DNA of 46,523 nucleotides from Furfurilactobacillus entadae (GCF_045862745.1 NZ_BQXN01000018.1:1-46523); one strand, 5' to 3'. Shown: positions 24,754 to 32,642, counted from the first letter of the stretch. The notes: generated by a model from the sequence alone, not told the origin. Numbers and translations: made by a program.

Positions 24754-25224
24754 ATGGAACAAAACATCGAACCACGGTTGTTAGATGACCAGTTGTGTGT
24801 GGCGGTTTACAACGCCAGCAAGTTGTTCAACCACTTCTACATCGAAACGTTAAAGCCATATAACCTGACCTTTCCACAGTACATCGCCTTGTGTGCCCTA
24901 TGGGAACAAGACAAGCTGACGGTTAACGAGATCGGCAAGCGGTTAAACTTAGATAGTGGGACGCTTACCCCATTATTACGCCGGTTGGAATTAGGCGGTT
25001 GGGTTAAACGGACACGGTCAAAGATTGACGAACGCCAGGTGGTTGTTCGGTTGACGGCAAAGTCAAAGTCGCAGCGTGACGAAATTTACCAAAAGGTCAC
25101 AGACTGCCAAAGCTTATTACAATACGATGATGAGACGTACGTTAACTCACGCTCTGCCATGTTTGATCTAGCAGACCGGTTGAACGCCATTGATTCGAAA
25201 GAATTAAAGGCCGAAGCGCTTTAA
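24754..25224 (+). CDS. MarR-family regulator, OhrR-like peroxide sensor
   Basis: A 156-residue dimeric repressor. The winged helix is clear ('TFPQYIALCALWEQDKLTVNEIGKRLNLDSGTLTPLLRRLELGGWV' region, then 'DERQVVVRLT' wing). 'DDQLCVAVYNASK' places a cysteine at residue 15, the same position as the single reactive cysteine of OhrR, whose oxidation by organic hydroperoxides releases DNA. Two further cysteines (about residues 50 and 121) could act as partners. OhrR usually controls an ohr peroxidase gene; none is adjacent, and the nearest peroxidase is the glutathione peroxidase at 26256. TGGAGG precedes ATG. A terminator follows, so it is a single gene. SarZ/MgrA-type sensors have a similar cysteine. 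Confidence 0.82.
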   Translation: MEQNIEPRLLDDQLCVAVYNASKLFNHFYIETLKPYNLTFPQYIALCALWEQDKLTVNEIGKRLNLDSGTLTPLLRRLELGGWVKRTRSKIDERQVVVRLTAKSKSQRDEIYQKVTDCQSLLQYDDETYVNSRSAMFDLADRLNAIDSKELKAEAL

Positions 25225-25240
25225 TCATAGAAAATAACGC

Positions 25241-25286
25241 AAAACGACATTTATGGATGGGATTCCGTCCGTAAATGTCGTTTTTT
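25241..25286 (+). terminator. Terminator of the OhrR-like gene
   Basis: AAAACGACATTTATGGATGG pairs with CCGTCCGTAAATGTCGTTTT (one or two mismatches), followed by a T run. Confidence 0.8.
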
Positions 25287-25339
25287 GTGGTGAATGCAGT
25301 ATGATGAATGAAGACTTAACGCATAGGGAGTACGTGGTA

Positions 25340-25909
25340 ATGGAAAAAGTAGCAGTATACTGTGGCGCGGCCCCGGGAAATCACCAGGTGTACAAAACGG
25401 CCGCCGAAGAAACGGGTCACTGGCTAGTCGATCATGACTTAACGTTGGTTTATGGTGGTGGCCGCATGGGGCTGATGGGTCTGCTGGCTGAAACAGTGTT
25501 AGCGGATCACGGCCAGGTTCATGGCATTATCACTCAGGAGCTGGCTGATCGTGGCACTGGCGCGGCAGATCTCACAGAACTAACGGTAGTTCCTGATATG
25601 GCTGCCCGTAAAGTGGCGATGCTCACCCAAGCGGATGGGTGTCTGGCGCTCCCCGGTGGCCCGGGAACGTTAGAAGAAATTAGTGAGGCCTTTTCATGGG
25701 CCCTAATTGGTGACAATGAGACCCCGTGCGTGTTTTACAATGTCGCTCATTTTTACGATCCGTTAGAAACAATGTACGATCAAATGGTGGCTACTGGCTT
25801 CTTGACGGCGAGTGGTCGCGATAAATTACTATTTGCGACATCACTAGAAGAAGCGTGGACGTTCATGAAAACATATACGCCGCCAGCAATTCGAACCTAT
25901 TCGCATTAA
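25340..25909 (+). CDS. LOG-family protein (cytokinin riboside 5'-monophosphate phosphoribohydrolase type)
   Basis: A 189-residue Rossmann-fold protein, TIGR00730/LOG family, often mislabelled lysine decarboxylase. The pattern 'VAVYCGAAPG', 'LVYGGGRMGLMGLLAE' and the hallmark 'LPGGPGTLEEISEAFSWALIG' (PGGxGTxxE) are all present, with the catalytic Arg and Glu expected in the last two. Members cleave the base-ribose bond of nucleoside monophosphates. The physiological substrate in lactobacilli is unknown. ATG at 25340 follows AGGGAG; an upstream in-frame extension covers the terminator and is not credible. Its stop overlaps the stop of the converging small gene on the other strand. Confidence 0.88.
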   Translation: MEKVAVYCGAAPGNHQVYKTAAEETGHWLVDHDLTLVYGGGRMGLMGLLAETVLADHGQVHGIITQELADRGTGAADLTELTVVPDMAARKVAMLTQADGCLALPGGPGTLEEISEAFSWALIGDNETPCVFYNVAHFYDPLETMYDQMVATGFLTASGRDKLLFATSLEEAWTFMKTYTPPAIRTYSH

Positions 25910-26115
25910 CACCGGCGATAACCAGTCGTCACGATGCGGACATAAGCACCGTTGGTAAGCGCAATCCACTGATTGAAGGCTTGGGCAACAGCGCGACAAA
26001 AGGGCGCATCATGCCGGTGTGCTTGGTATACCGGTAGGGCGGTCAAGTTAAAGTGACCCCCGTGTGGAATTTGCATGAGTTGGGCGAGCCAACGTTCAGT
26101 TGTAATTGAATTCAA
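25906..26115 (-). CDS. Small hypothetical protein behind an SOS (LexA) box
   Basis: A 69-residue protein of unknown function, starting at TTG 26115: GGAGG stands 8 bases before it, and the upstream ATG at 26148 lies inside the -10 box, so it cannot be translated from this promoter. The sequence (NSITTERWLAQLMQIPHGG, then LPVYQAHRHDAPFCRAVAQAF and a 'RIVTTGYRRC' end) is compact, with aromatic, His and two Cys residues, no signal peptide and no clear membrane helix. I recognise no family. The promoter carries CGAAC-N4-GTTCG, the Gram-positive LexA/DinR site, so induction by DNA damage is predicted. It converges on the LOG gene with overlapping stop codons. Confidence 0.6.
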   Translation of the reverse strand: MNSITTERWLAQLMQIPHGGHFNLTALPVYQAHRHDAPFCRAVAQAFNQWIALTNGAYVRIVTTGYRRC

Positions 26116-26146
26116 AATGAAGACCTCCGCAGTCAAGACTGTCTTC

Positions 26147-26176
26147 ATTATACGAACAAACGTTCGATAAAAGCAA
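26147..26176 (-). promoter_or_regulatory. LexA (SOS) box within a strong promoter
   Basis: On the minus strand, TTGCTT (26171-26176) and a perfect TATAAT (26147-26152) are 18 bases apart. CGAACAAACGTTCG (26153-26166), fitting the Bacillus-type LexA consensus CGAAC-N4-GTTC, fills the spacer, an ideal place for repression. Confidence 0.75.
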
Positions 26177-26191
26177 TGACTTTTTACATTA

Positions 26192-26249
26192 AAAAGCGCA
26201 CTAATCACACGCCACCGGTCACCGGAGATGTTGTGATAAATGCGCTTTT
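26192..26249 (-). terminator. Terminator of the glutathione peroxidase gene
   Basis: Nested inverted repeats: AAAAGCGCA with TGCGCTTTT outside, ATCACA with TGTGAT, and CCGGT with ACCGG inside. The A/T ends let it work in both directions. It begins 7 bases beyond the stop at 26256. Confidence 0.75.
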
Positions 26250-26255
26250 GGTAAC

Positions 26256-26741
26256 TCATAAACGGGTTGCAACGTGGCCTAAAGCAGTGACGATGTCTGC
26301 TTCAATGGCGGCCGGGGTTGTGGTCGGTGCGTACCGTTTGTTCACGGTGCCATCACGACCGATAAGAAATTTAGTGTAGTTCCACTTAATGCGACCGTGA
26401 CCAGCTGTGGCCTTTAGGTACGTAAAGAGGGGATCTTCGTTTGGCCCATTGACCCAGATTCGTTTGGTCATGGGGAAGGTCACCCCGTAGTGGACCTGGC
26501 AATAGTCACTGGTAGCCTCATCGGTGGCCAGTTCCTGTTTGAACTGATCAGACGGGAGGCCGAGGATGGTAAACCCCTGGTCATGATAGTCCTGAAAGAG
26601 GCTCTCTAAGCCAACGAGCTGTGGTGCGAGGCCACATTTACTTGCGGTGTTGACGATAAGAACGACGTGCCCTTGGTATTGCGTAAGTGGTAATGGTTGC
26701 CCATTCATTTCGGTTTCGGTAAAGTCATAAATTTTTGTCAC
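26256..26741 (-). CDS. Glutathione peroxidase family thiol peroxidase
   Basis: A 161-residue cytoplasmic peroxidase that reduces hydrogen and organic peroxides. Family patterns are 'LIVNTASKCGLAPQ' with peroxidatic Cys36, 'ILGLPSDQF' (catalytic Gln) and 'IKWNYTKFLIGRDG' (catalytic Trp and Asn). Cysteine replaces selenocysteine, as in most bacteria. The usual second motif is altered ('DQFKQELATDEATSDYC'), with a cysteine (YC) that may resolve the sulfenic acid. Bacterial members mostly use thioredoxin rather than glutathione. AAGGAG precedes ATG. It sits about 1.3 kb from the OhrR-like regulator, though shared control is not shown. Confidence 0.9.
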   Translation of the reverse strand: MTKIYDFTETEMNGQPLPLTQYQGHVVLIVNTASKCGLAPQLVGLESLFQDYHDQGFTILGLPSDQFKQELATDEATSDYCQVHYGVTFPMTKRIWVNGPNEDPLFTYLKATAGHGRIKWNYTKFLIGRDGTVNKRYAPTTTPAAIEADIVTALGHVATRL

Positions 26742-26874
26742 AGCACTCAGCTCCTTTGCATGATTGGTAGAAAAAGGATTGTCATCAGTATGGGCTCTTT
26801 ACTCACAGGATGCGAGTAATGTGGTTGGCTAAGCGCAGTCAGGGTGACGCTAAGAATGGAAAGTGGGGATGTTA

Positions 26875-27855
26875 ATGTTAAAGTGCTTATCTAAAATGAT
26901 GATGGGCGCACTGCTCGTCATGGGGGTTAGTGCGCCAGTGTTTGCGAACGGAGGGAAAACCATGATTTATACAGCAATGCCGCGGGCGGATGATCGCTAT
27001 TATCGGCCGGTCAATGATGACCTGATTCGCTATAATCAAACGTTTGCGGCGCACTTCGGCGAAAACGACCAGCTACTAAGCATCACCAAACGGACGATGC
27101 CGTTTCCGACAACACCTTCAACCTATGATGACATCTGGGTTCGTGATGTAGCGCCGATTATTACGACGAAAATGGTCAAGTTTAAGTATGCGCCTGCGTA
27201 CCTGAAGAAGAGTGACAGCCGGGCGCTAAACACGCAGTTTACCAAGTGGCTCACGTCAAACCACTTTAACTACCAAACATCGTCGCTGGTTCTTGATGGT
27301 GGCAACGTGCAGTGGAATCATGGCGACGCAGTGGTGGTGACAAACCGGGTCTTTGCGGATAACCGGAAGTGGTCGCACAAGGCAGTGATCAATGAGTTGA
27401 AGACAAAGCTGAACGTCAAAAAGGTTGTGGTCATTCCTGCTGAACCGGGGGATACGCTGGCCCATTCAGACGGCATGATAAAGTTTCTTAGCCCGAAGCT
27501 GGCGTTTATTAGCGACTTTGAGGGCGACACGCAGTTTCGAAAAAAGGTCGCGGGCATCATTCACCGTGAATTACCAGACGTGAAGTTGGTGACGATAAAG
27601 TCGGCTTACACCGAAAAGGGTCAGTTTGATCCAAACATTGCCTCCGCGCGGGGGTTGTACATCAATATGCTTGAAACGGATAAGACCATTTATGTCCCGC
27701 AGTTTGATTTAAAAGCGGATCACAGCGCCATTAAGTTTATTCAATCCTACACGGATAAAACGGTCGTCGGGATTCCAATCAACAAGGTATCAACGCTGGG
27801 CGGGGCCTTGCACTGTACAACGTGGGAAGTCCCCGCTGCGTTTCAGCCCAAATAA
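26875..27855 (+). CDS. Exported agmatine/peptidylarginine deiminase-family protein
   Basis: A 326-residue protein of the PAD_porph (guanidino-group hydrolase) family with a signal peptide. Residues 1-24 (MLKCLSKMMMGALLVMGVSA then PVFA) form a typical Sec signal with cleavage after VFA. The catalytic set is visible: 'DDIWVRDVAPI' (Asp), 'LDGGNVQWN', 'LAHSDGMIKFL' (His and Asp) and the C-terminal 'GGALHCTTWEVP' with nucleophile Cys314. Agmatine deiminases convert agmatine to N-carbamoylputrescine and are normally cytoplasmic; P. gingivalis PPAD is a secreted relative acting on protein arginine. The substrate here is not determined. Start at 26875 is chosen for spacing to GTGGGG; 26869 is possible. 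No putrescine transferase or carbamate kinase gene is adjacent. Confidence 0.82.
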   Translation: MLKCLSKMMMGALLVMGVSAPVFANGGKTMIYTAMPRADDRYYRPVNDDLIRYNQTFAAHFGENDQLLSITKRTMPFPTTPSTYDDIWVRDVAPIITTKMVKFKYAPAYLKKSDSRALNTQFTKWLTSNHFNYQTSSLVLDGGNVQWNHGDAVVVTNRVFADNRKWSHKAVINELKTKLNVKKVVVIPAEPGDTLAHSDGMIKFLSPKLAFISDFEGDTQFRKKVAGIIHRELPDVKLVTIKSAYTEKGQFDPNIASARGLYINMLETDKTIYVPQFDLKADHSAIKFIQSYTDKTVVGIPINKVSTLGGALHCTTWEVPAAFQPK

Positions 27856-27861
27856 GTGAAA

Positions 27862-27877
27862 TGTTTCATGTGAAACA
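27862..27877 (+). promoter_or_regulatory. parS-like site 3 (TGTTTCATGTGAAACA)
   Basis: The third copy of the same 16-mer, starting 6 bases after the deiminase stop codon. See the sites at 1308, 5334 and 34970. Confidence 0.6.
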
Positions 27878-27969
27878 ACCTGGTGAGCAAGTTGCTTGCA
27901 GTCTGCCCCGAAAATGATTACTGTATGTGATGAATTAATTGCTTACAATTTGTTAGGGAGGCCATTAAA

Positions 27970-28365
27970 ATGAAATTAACGGTAAAAGATGATGCAAAGC
28001 GTTACTTAGCTGACAAGGTTGCGGCAAATGCAACTTTACTGTTGGCAACAGATGATGGCTCCAATAAGTATTCTACTGTGGGCGGGACCTGTGCCATTGG
28101 TGATAAATTTCAGTTAGTTGAAATTGCGCAAGCTGATCCAGAATATGCGGTTAGTTTGGGGAGTGATGACGGGCTGTCATTTTTCACAAGTGATAACGAA
28201 ACCCCGTTTTTAAGTAATGGGCTGACGCTCGCTCTGGTGCACAACACACTGGCTTTGAAGGATGACAGTGGGCTGCTAGATGGGGCAGTGACCATTAATC
28301 ACTTTGCAGGTCAGCCAACGTTAACAAAAGAAGAACTCACGGCATTAGGCAACCAGATTTGCTAA
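27970..28365 (+). CDS. HesB/IscA-like iron-sulfur biogenesis family protein
   Basis: A 131-residue soluble protein with the HesB-like beta fold of the Fe-S_biosyn domain common in lactobacilli: start 'MKLTVKDDAKRYLADKV', then 'LLLATDDGSNKYS..GGTCAIGDKFQLV' and a strand-rich second half. In true A-type scaffold proteins three cysteines hold the cluster; here only the Cys of 'GGTCAIG' and a C-terminal Cys in 'GNQIC' are seen, so a scaffold role is doubtful and the function of this lactobacillus branch is unknown. AGGGAGG stands 8 bases before ATG. It is transcribed alone, with a terminator at 28407. Confidence 0.72.
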   Translation: MKLTVKDDAKRYLADKVAANATLLLATDDGSNKYSTVGGTCAIGDKFQLVEIAQADPEYAVSLGSDDGLSFFTSDNETPFLSNGLTLALVHNTLALKDDSGLLDGAVTINHFAGQPTLTKEELTALGNQIC

Positions 28366-28406
28366 GTGCGTGTTGATCAATAAACGAAATGGTGACACAA
28401 CTAAAT

Positions 28407-28455
28407 AAAAGCGCCGGTGGAAAGTCTTTGAAATGACCTTCCACCGGCGCTTTTT
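28407..28455. terminator. Bidirectional terminator
   Basis: AAAAGCGCCGGTGGAAAG pairs with its near complement (CTTCCACCGGCGCTTTT) around a loop, with T and A runs on either side. It lies between converging genes ending at 28365 and 28483. Confidence 0.85.
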
Positions 28456-28482
28456 GCAGTTATTTAGGTGAGTAACATGTCA

Positions 28483-28737
28483 TCAGTCGTGACGCTTTTG
28501 CATCCCGAAGATTGCTGAGATGATGAGGACCAGGATCACGGCCCCTAAGATGGCAGGAACCACCGCCATTCCGGCAAGACTTGGCCCCCAACTTCCGAGT
28601 AACCATTGCCCCAGTGAGGCTCCAACTAGCCCAGCAATAATGTTGCCAATAATCCCGGCAGGTAAATCACGGTTAGTAATGGCCCCGGCGATTGCGCCAA
28701 TGACACCACCAACAATTAATGTCCATAACCAGCCCAT
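28483..28737 (-). CDS. GlsB/YeaQ/YmgE-family membrane protein
   Basis: An 84-residue protein with three closely packed hydrophobic segments (about 3-20, 30-48, 54-75) and the family pattern 'GWLWTLIVGGVIGAIAGAI' and 'PAGIIGNIIAGLVGASLGQWLLG', ending in a short charged tail. The family was once named transglycosylase-associated; in enterococci a relative, GlsB, is tied to stress response. The exact role is unknown. AAAGGAGG stands before ATG at good spacing. It is transcribed alone and divergently from the HTH-clpL unit. Confidence 0.88.
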   Translation of the reverse strand: MGWLWTLIVGGVIGAIAGAITNRDLPAGIIGNIIAGLVGASLGQWLLGSWGPSLAGMAVVPAILGAVILVLIISAIFGMQKRHD

Positions 28738-28840
28738 AATTAAGTCCTCCTTTGAGTAAATGATTGATTGGTCATCTTTACGGTACCAAGATTCTGCCAG
28801 TCACTCAATTAATCTGCTTTAAAAAAAGTTTAGTTCACAC

Positions 28841-28869
28841 TTGTGCTACATCCACAGACGTGTTATAGT
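28841..28869 (+). promoter_or_regulatory. Promoter of the HTH-clpL unit
   Basis: TTGTGC (28841-28846) and TATAGT (28864-28869) are 17 bases apart. I see neither a CtsR heptad repeat nor a CIRCE element between 28740 and 28900, which leaves heat control of clpL unexplained. Confidence 0.55.
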
Positions 28870-28901
28870 ATTCATTGTTGAAGGGAGGTAACGAGAGTGC
28901 G

Positions 28902-29126
28902 ATGGAAATTATCGATGTGAAGACCTATCTAACAGAGCATGACCTCACGATTTATGAGGTTGCCAAGCGAAGTGGTTACGGCTACACAACCCTTCATAAA
29001 TCGTTCAACAAACGGCAAACGGATGCAACACCACTGAACATGCGTGACTTGGATGCGCTAGCGCGTGCACAACACGTCCAAATGTGGGAGATTCTCCGGG
29101 AGCTTGAATCACGTTACATGAAATAA
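28902..29126 (+). CDS. Small helix-turn-helix (XRE-like) protein upstream of clpL
   Basis: A 74-residue protein whose whole length fits a single Cro/XRE-like helix-turn-helix: 'DVKTYLTEHDLTIYEVAKRSGYGYTTLHKSF' is helix 1 to 3, then 'LNMRDLDALARAQHVQMWEILREL' completes the fold. It has no sensor domain. ATG at 28902 is 12 bases from GGGAGG, a slightly long distance. clpL starts 50 bases downstream and no terminator lies between, so the two are probably one message. A natural guess is that it controls the shared promoter or helps tune clpL, but nothing in the sequence proves this. Confidence 0.75.
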   Translation: MEIIDVKTYLTEHDLTIYEVAKRSGYGYTTLHKSFNKRQTDATPLNMRDLDALARAQHVQMWEILRELESRYMK

Positions 29127-29176
29127 CCTTTAAAGAACTTTGAACTGGAACAATAGTACAGAGGAGGTACTTGAAT

Positions 29177-31288
29177 ATGGCACAACAAAATTACTCAAAC
29201 GACCCGTTTGGCACAAACATGGATGACATTTTTAACCAATTAATGGGCCGCGTGAACGGCGTTAATTCAGAAGCGCGTTACTTGGTTAACGGTCGCGAGA
29301 TGACGCCGGAAGAATTTGCCGAATATCGGCAAACGGGGCGGTTATCACAACCAACGGCCCAATCGTCACAAAAACAACCAGGCACTGCTGGGAAGCAGGG
29401 CGTGTTGACAAAGCTGGGTCGTAATTTAACGCAGGAAGCGCGTGATGGTGAACTGGATCCGGTGATTGGCCGGAACAAAGAAATTCAGGAAACTGCTGAA
29501 ATTTTAAGTCGGCGGACGAAAAATAACCCGATTTTAGTCGGGGACGCCGGAGTCGGAAAGACCGCCGTTGTGGAAGGGTTAGCCCAAGCGATTGTTAGTG
29601 GCGATGTCCCAGCGGCCATTAAGGACAAGGAATTATGGTCCATCGACCTGTCATCACTCGAAGCAGGGACTCAATACCGCGGAAGCTTTGAAGAAAACAT
29701 TCAAAACTTGATCAAGGAAGTTAAACAGGCGGGCAACGTCATCTTGTTCTTTGATGAAATCCATCAAATTTTGGGCACCGGGTCCACTGGTGGCGAAGAT
29801 GGTGGTAAGGGACTGGCTGACATTATTAAGCCAGCGTTGAGTCGTGGTGAACTGACTGTGATCGGTGCCACAACGCAGGACGAATACCGGAATACGATCA
29901 TGAAAAACGCAGCGTTGGCACGGCGGTTTAACGACGTTACGGTTAACGCACCAAGTGCAGAAGCAACGTTTGCCATCCTTCAGGGGATTCGGGCGTTGTA
30001 CCAAGATCACCACAGTGTGGACTTGCCAGATGATGTGTTGAAGGCTGCGGTGGATTATTCCATCCAGTACATTCCACAACGTTCCTTGCCAGATAAGGCC
30101 ATTGACCTGTTGGACATGACGGCTGCTCACTTGGCTGCGCAACATCCGGTGACGGATAAAGTCAGTTTGGAAGCCCAGCTTAAGCAAGCTGAGCAAGATA
30201 AACAGGCTGCCGCTGATAAGGAAGACTTTGAAGCAGCTAGCACAGCGAAGACGATGGTCGACAAGCTGAAGGCCCAGTTAGCTAGTGATGACGGTGATGA
30301 AAAACGGCCAGTGGCAACGGTGAACGATGTGGCAGAAGCCGTTGAGCGGCTGACTGGCATTCCCGTATCACAAATGGGTGCTAGCGACATCGAACGGTTA
30401 AAGACCATCAACGAACGGCTGAAGGGTAAGGTCATCGGTCAAGATGAAGCGGTGAACCTTGTAGCCCGTGCCATTCGCCGGAACCGGGCTGGTTTTGACG
30501 AAGGGAACCGGCCAATTGGAAGCTTCCTGTTTGTTGGTCCAACCGGGGTCGGAAAGACTGAATTAGCCAAGCAACTTGCCCTTGATCTGTTTGGAAACAA
30601 GGACGCGATCATCCGGTTGGACATGAGTGAATACACGGATACGACCGCAGTTTCCAAGTTGATCGGGACGACCGCCGGGTACGTTGGTTATGAAGACAAC
30701 GCCAACACATTGACGGAAAAGGTTCGTCGGAACCCATACTCCATTGTGTTGCTGGATGAAATTGAAAAGGCCAACCCACAGGTCCTGACCCTGTTACTTC
30801 AGGTGATGGATGATGGTCGGTTAACGGACGGACAAGGCAACGTTGTGGACTTCAAAAACACAATCGTGATTGCGACGTCTAATGCCGGGTTTGGTAACGA
30901 ACAATTAACGGCGGACACAAAGCACGATGAAAAATTGATGGACAAGCTGACACCATACTTCCGGCCTGAATTTTTGAACCGGTTTAACGGCATCGTGGAA
31001 TTTAGCCACTTGACCAAAGATGATCTGCAACAAATCGTGGATCTTATGATCGTGGATGTGAACAAGACGTTAGCGAAAAAAGACATTACGTTAACGGTCA
31101 CAGATGACGCCAAGGCCTGGTTGATTGACCAGGGGTATGATGAAGCCATGGGTGCACGGCCATTACGGCGTGTGATCGAACAAGAGATTCGTGATCGCGT
31201 AACGGACTTCTACCTGGATCACCTTGACGCAAAGAAGCTGGAAGCTGATTTGGTGGATGACCAAATCGAAATTAAACGCTTAGACTAA
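29177..31288 (+). CDS. clpL: ATP-dependent chaperone ClpL
   Basis: A 703-residue Hsp100 disaggregase with two AAA+ modules. The N-terminus is not the usual Clp_N repeat but the short ClpL type ('YSNDPFGTNMDDIFNQLMG', 'YLVNGREMTPEEFAEYR'). AAA1 has Walker A 'GDAGVGKTAVVEG' and Walker B 'VILFFDEIHQI'; the short middle domain is a Gln/Lys/Asp-rich coil (about 345-385); AAA2 has 'GPTGVGKTELAKQ', 'IVLLDEIEKA' and sensor 2 'GARPLRRVIEQ'. ClpL proteins act without ClpP, rescuing heat- or acid-damaged proteins, and can confer strong heat resistance. ATG at 29177 follows GAGGAGGT at 8 bases. It is the second gene after a small HTH gene. Confidence 0.94.
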   Translation: MAQQNYSNDPFGTNMDDIFNQLMGRVNGVNSEARYLVNGREMTPEEFAEYRQTGRLSQPTAQSSQKQPGTAGKQGVLTKLGRNLTQEARDGELDPVIGRNKEIQETAEILSRRTKNNPILVGDAGVGKTAVVEGLAQAIVSGDVPAAIKDKELWSIDLSSLEAGTQYRGSFEENIQNLIKEVKQAGNVILFFDEIHQILGTGSTGGEDGGKGLADIIKPALSRGELTVIGATTQDEYRNTIMKNAALARRFNDVTVNAPSAEATFAILQGIRALYQDHHSVDLPDDVLKAAVDYSIQYIPQRSLPDKAIDLLDMTAAHLAAQHPVTDKVSLEAQLKQAEQDKQAAADKEDFEAASTAKTMVDKLKAQLASDDGDEKRPVATVNDVAEAVERLTGIPVSQMGASDIERLKTINERLKGKVIGQDEAVNLVARAIRRNRAGFDEGNRPIGSFLFVGPTGVGKTELAKQLALDLFGNKDAIIRLDMSEYTDTTAVSKLIGTTAGYVGYEDNANTLTEKVRRNPYSIVLLDEIEKANPQVLTLLLQVMDDGRLTDGQGNVVDFKNTIVIATSNAGFGNEQLTADTKHDEKLMDKLTPYFRPEFLNRFNGIVEFSHLTKDDLQQIVDLMIVDVNKTLAKKDITLTVTDDAKAWLIDQGYDEAMGARPLRRVIEQEIRDRVTDFYLDHLDAKKLEADLVDDQIEIKRLD

Positions 31289-31312
31289 GGTTCTGTTTAA
31301 TAAGCGCATGAT

Positions 31313-31360
31313 AAAGAGCCCCGTTTTTCCCTTGAATTTTGGGAGAAACGGGGCTCTTTT
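31313..31360 (+). terminator. Terminator of clpL
   Basis: AAAGAGCCCCGTTT pairs exactly with AAACGGGGCTCTTT; an inner TCCC/GGGA extends the stem; a T run follows. Confidence 0.88.
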
Positions 31361-31390
31361 GTTAATCCAACCAATGAGTTTATATTTTTG

Positions 31391-31419
31391 TTGACACGTT
31401 AACTAAAAAAGACTAATGT
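31391..31419 (+). promoter_or_regulatory. Promoter of the azoreductase gene
   Basis: A consensus TTGACA (31391-31396) and TAATGT (31414-31419) with 17 bases between. Confidence 0.65.
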
Positions 31420-31454
31420 TTACGCATCAACAAAAACGAAAAGGAAGTTTTATT

Positions 31455-32099
31455 ATGAAAAAAATGTTAGTTATTGAAGCACACCCACAAACACAAACCG
31501 ATTCAAAATCATTGACGGTTGGCCAAGCGTTTATCGAAGCGTATCAAACGGCACACCCAGATGACCTTGTCACCATTCACGACCTCTATACCGAAGGGGT
31601 GCCACCCATTAATAACCAAACGTTTGATGCGTGGAAACAGCTGAAGTATGGCAAACCGCTATCAGCGTTACCAATTGAACTTCAAACGATGATGAAACGG
31701 CACCAGGAAGAAATTGATGAATTTGTGGATTACGACCGTTATGTCTTTATTAATCCGATGTATAATCACTTTCTGCCGGCTGAAATGAAGCAGTACATTG
31801 ACGTGATCTCCGTGGCACATAAGACGTTTGCTTACACGCCGGCGGGGCCTAAGGGGCTTCTTCACGATAAGAAAATGGTGCACATTCAGTCGGCTGGTGG
31901 CGTGTACCATGGAACCGGGGCGCAGGACCACGCAACGTTTGATTTCGGCGACGCCTACTTAATGCACACGATGAAATTTTTTGGTGTTGACGATGTTCGT
32001 GGTCTCTATGTAGAGGGCGCAGATGCTGACCCAGACCATGCGGATCAAATCATCGCAAACGCCGTTAAACAGGCCCAAACGATGGCGACAACGTTCTAA
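31455..32099 (+). CDS. azoR: FMN-dependent NADH-azoreductase
   Basis: A 214-residue flavodoxin-fold quinone/azo reductase of the AzoR family (Flavodoxin_2). 'MLVIEAHPQTQTDSKSLTVGQAF' binds the FMN phosphate, 'VFINPMYNHFLPAEMKQYIDVI' and 'IQSAGGVYHGTG' surround the flavin ring, and the 'FFGVDDVRGLYVEGAD' end is standard. It transfers two electrons from NADH to quinones and azo dyes, which protects against thiol-reactive electrophiles. ATG at 31455 follows AAAAGGAAG. The gene has its own consensus promoter and stands alone. It is the third of several flavodoxin-fold or FMN reductases in this window. Confidence 0.88.
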   Translation: MKKMLVIEAHPQTQTDSKSLTVGQAFIEAYQTAHPDDLVTIHDLYTEGVPPINNQTFDAWKQLKYGKPLSALPIELQTMMKRHQEEIDEFVDYDRYVFINPMYNHFLPAEMKQYIDVISVAHKTFAYTPAGPKGLLHDKKMVHIQSAGGVYHGTGAQDHATFDFGDAYLMHTMKFFGVDDVRGLYVEGADADPDHADQIIANAVKQAQTMATTF

Positions 32100-32184
32100 A
32101 GATTAATGATAAGGCAAATTAGCTGTATTGTTATTTACTAGTCGATATAATGAATGTAATCAATCATTAAAGGGGTGGATAAAC

Positions 32185-32571
32185 ATGCAAAGTTATCAAG
32201 AGTTTTGGCGCAAAATGTTTGTTTGGGACGCAACGGCAACACGGTCTCAGTACTGGATTCCGTGGTTTATTAACATTGTCGTGGTGGCCGTAGTGGGCTG
32301 GTTAACAGATGTAAATCCGAATACGTTTAGCCCCGATTATTTGATTCATCATTTTAGTGGCCCCACGTTGTTGTTTGGGATTTTTGCAGTGTTGATCTGG
32401 TTAGCAGAATTTACGATTCGGGCCCGGCGGCTTCATGATACCGGGCGCAGCAACTGGTGGATTTTGTTGTACGCGTTGCCAATCATTGGTTGGATCTGGT
32501 TCTTCATTTTGATGTTGTTACCAAGCCGGCAAAACGACCGGTGGGACGTTAACCAAACGGACGTCCAGTAA
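32185..32571 (+). CDS. DUF805 membrane protein
   Basis: A 128-residue membrane protein. An amphipathic N-terminus ('YQEFWRKMFVWDATATRSQYWIPW') is the DUF805 opening, followed by three or four hydrophobic helices (about 28-45, 65-82, 100-118) and the family's 'IRARRLHDTGRSNWW' loop, which is very well conserved. The function of the family is unknown; relatives include phage-inhibition and stress-related inner-membrane proteins of uncertain action. AAAGGGG lies 7 bases before ATG. It is a single gene. Confidence 0.88.
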   Translation: MQSYQEFWRKMFVWDATATRSQYWIPWFINIVVVAVVGWLTDVNPNTFSPDYLIHHFSGPTLLFGIFAVLIWLAEFTIRARRLHDTGRSNWWILLYALPIIGWIWFFILMLLPSRQNDRWDVNQTDVQ

Positions 32572-32642
32572 GTAGGTTCCCTTAGACGAAACACGAAAAA
32601 TGTGATAACCTAGAACAACTAATTGATTGTAATTAAAGAAGC

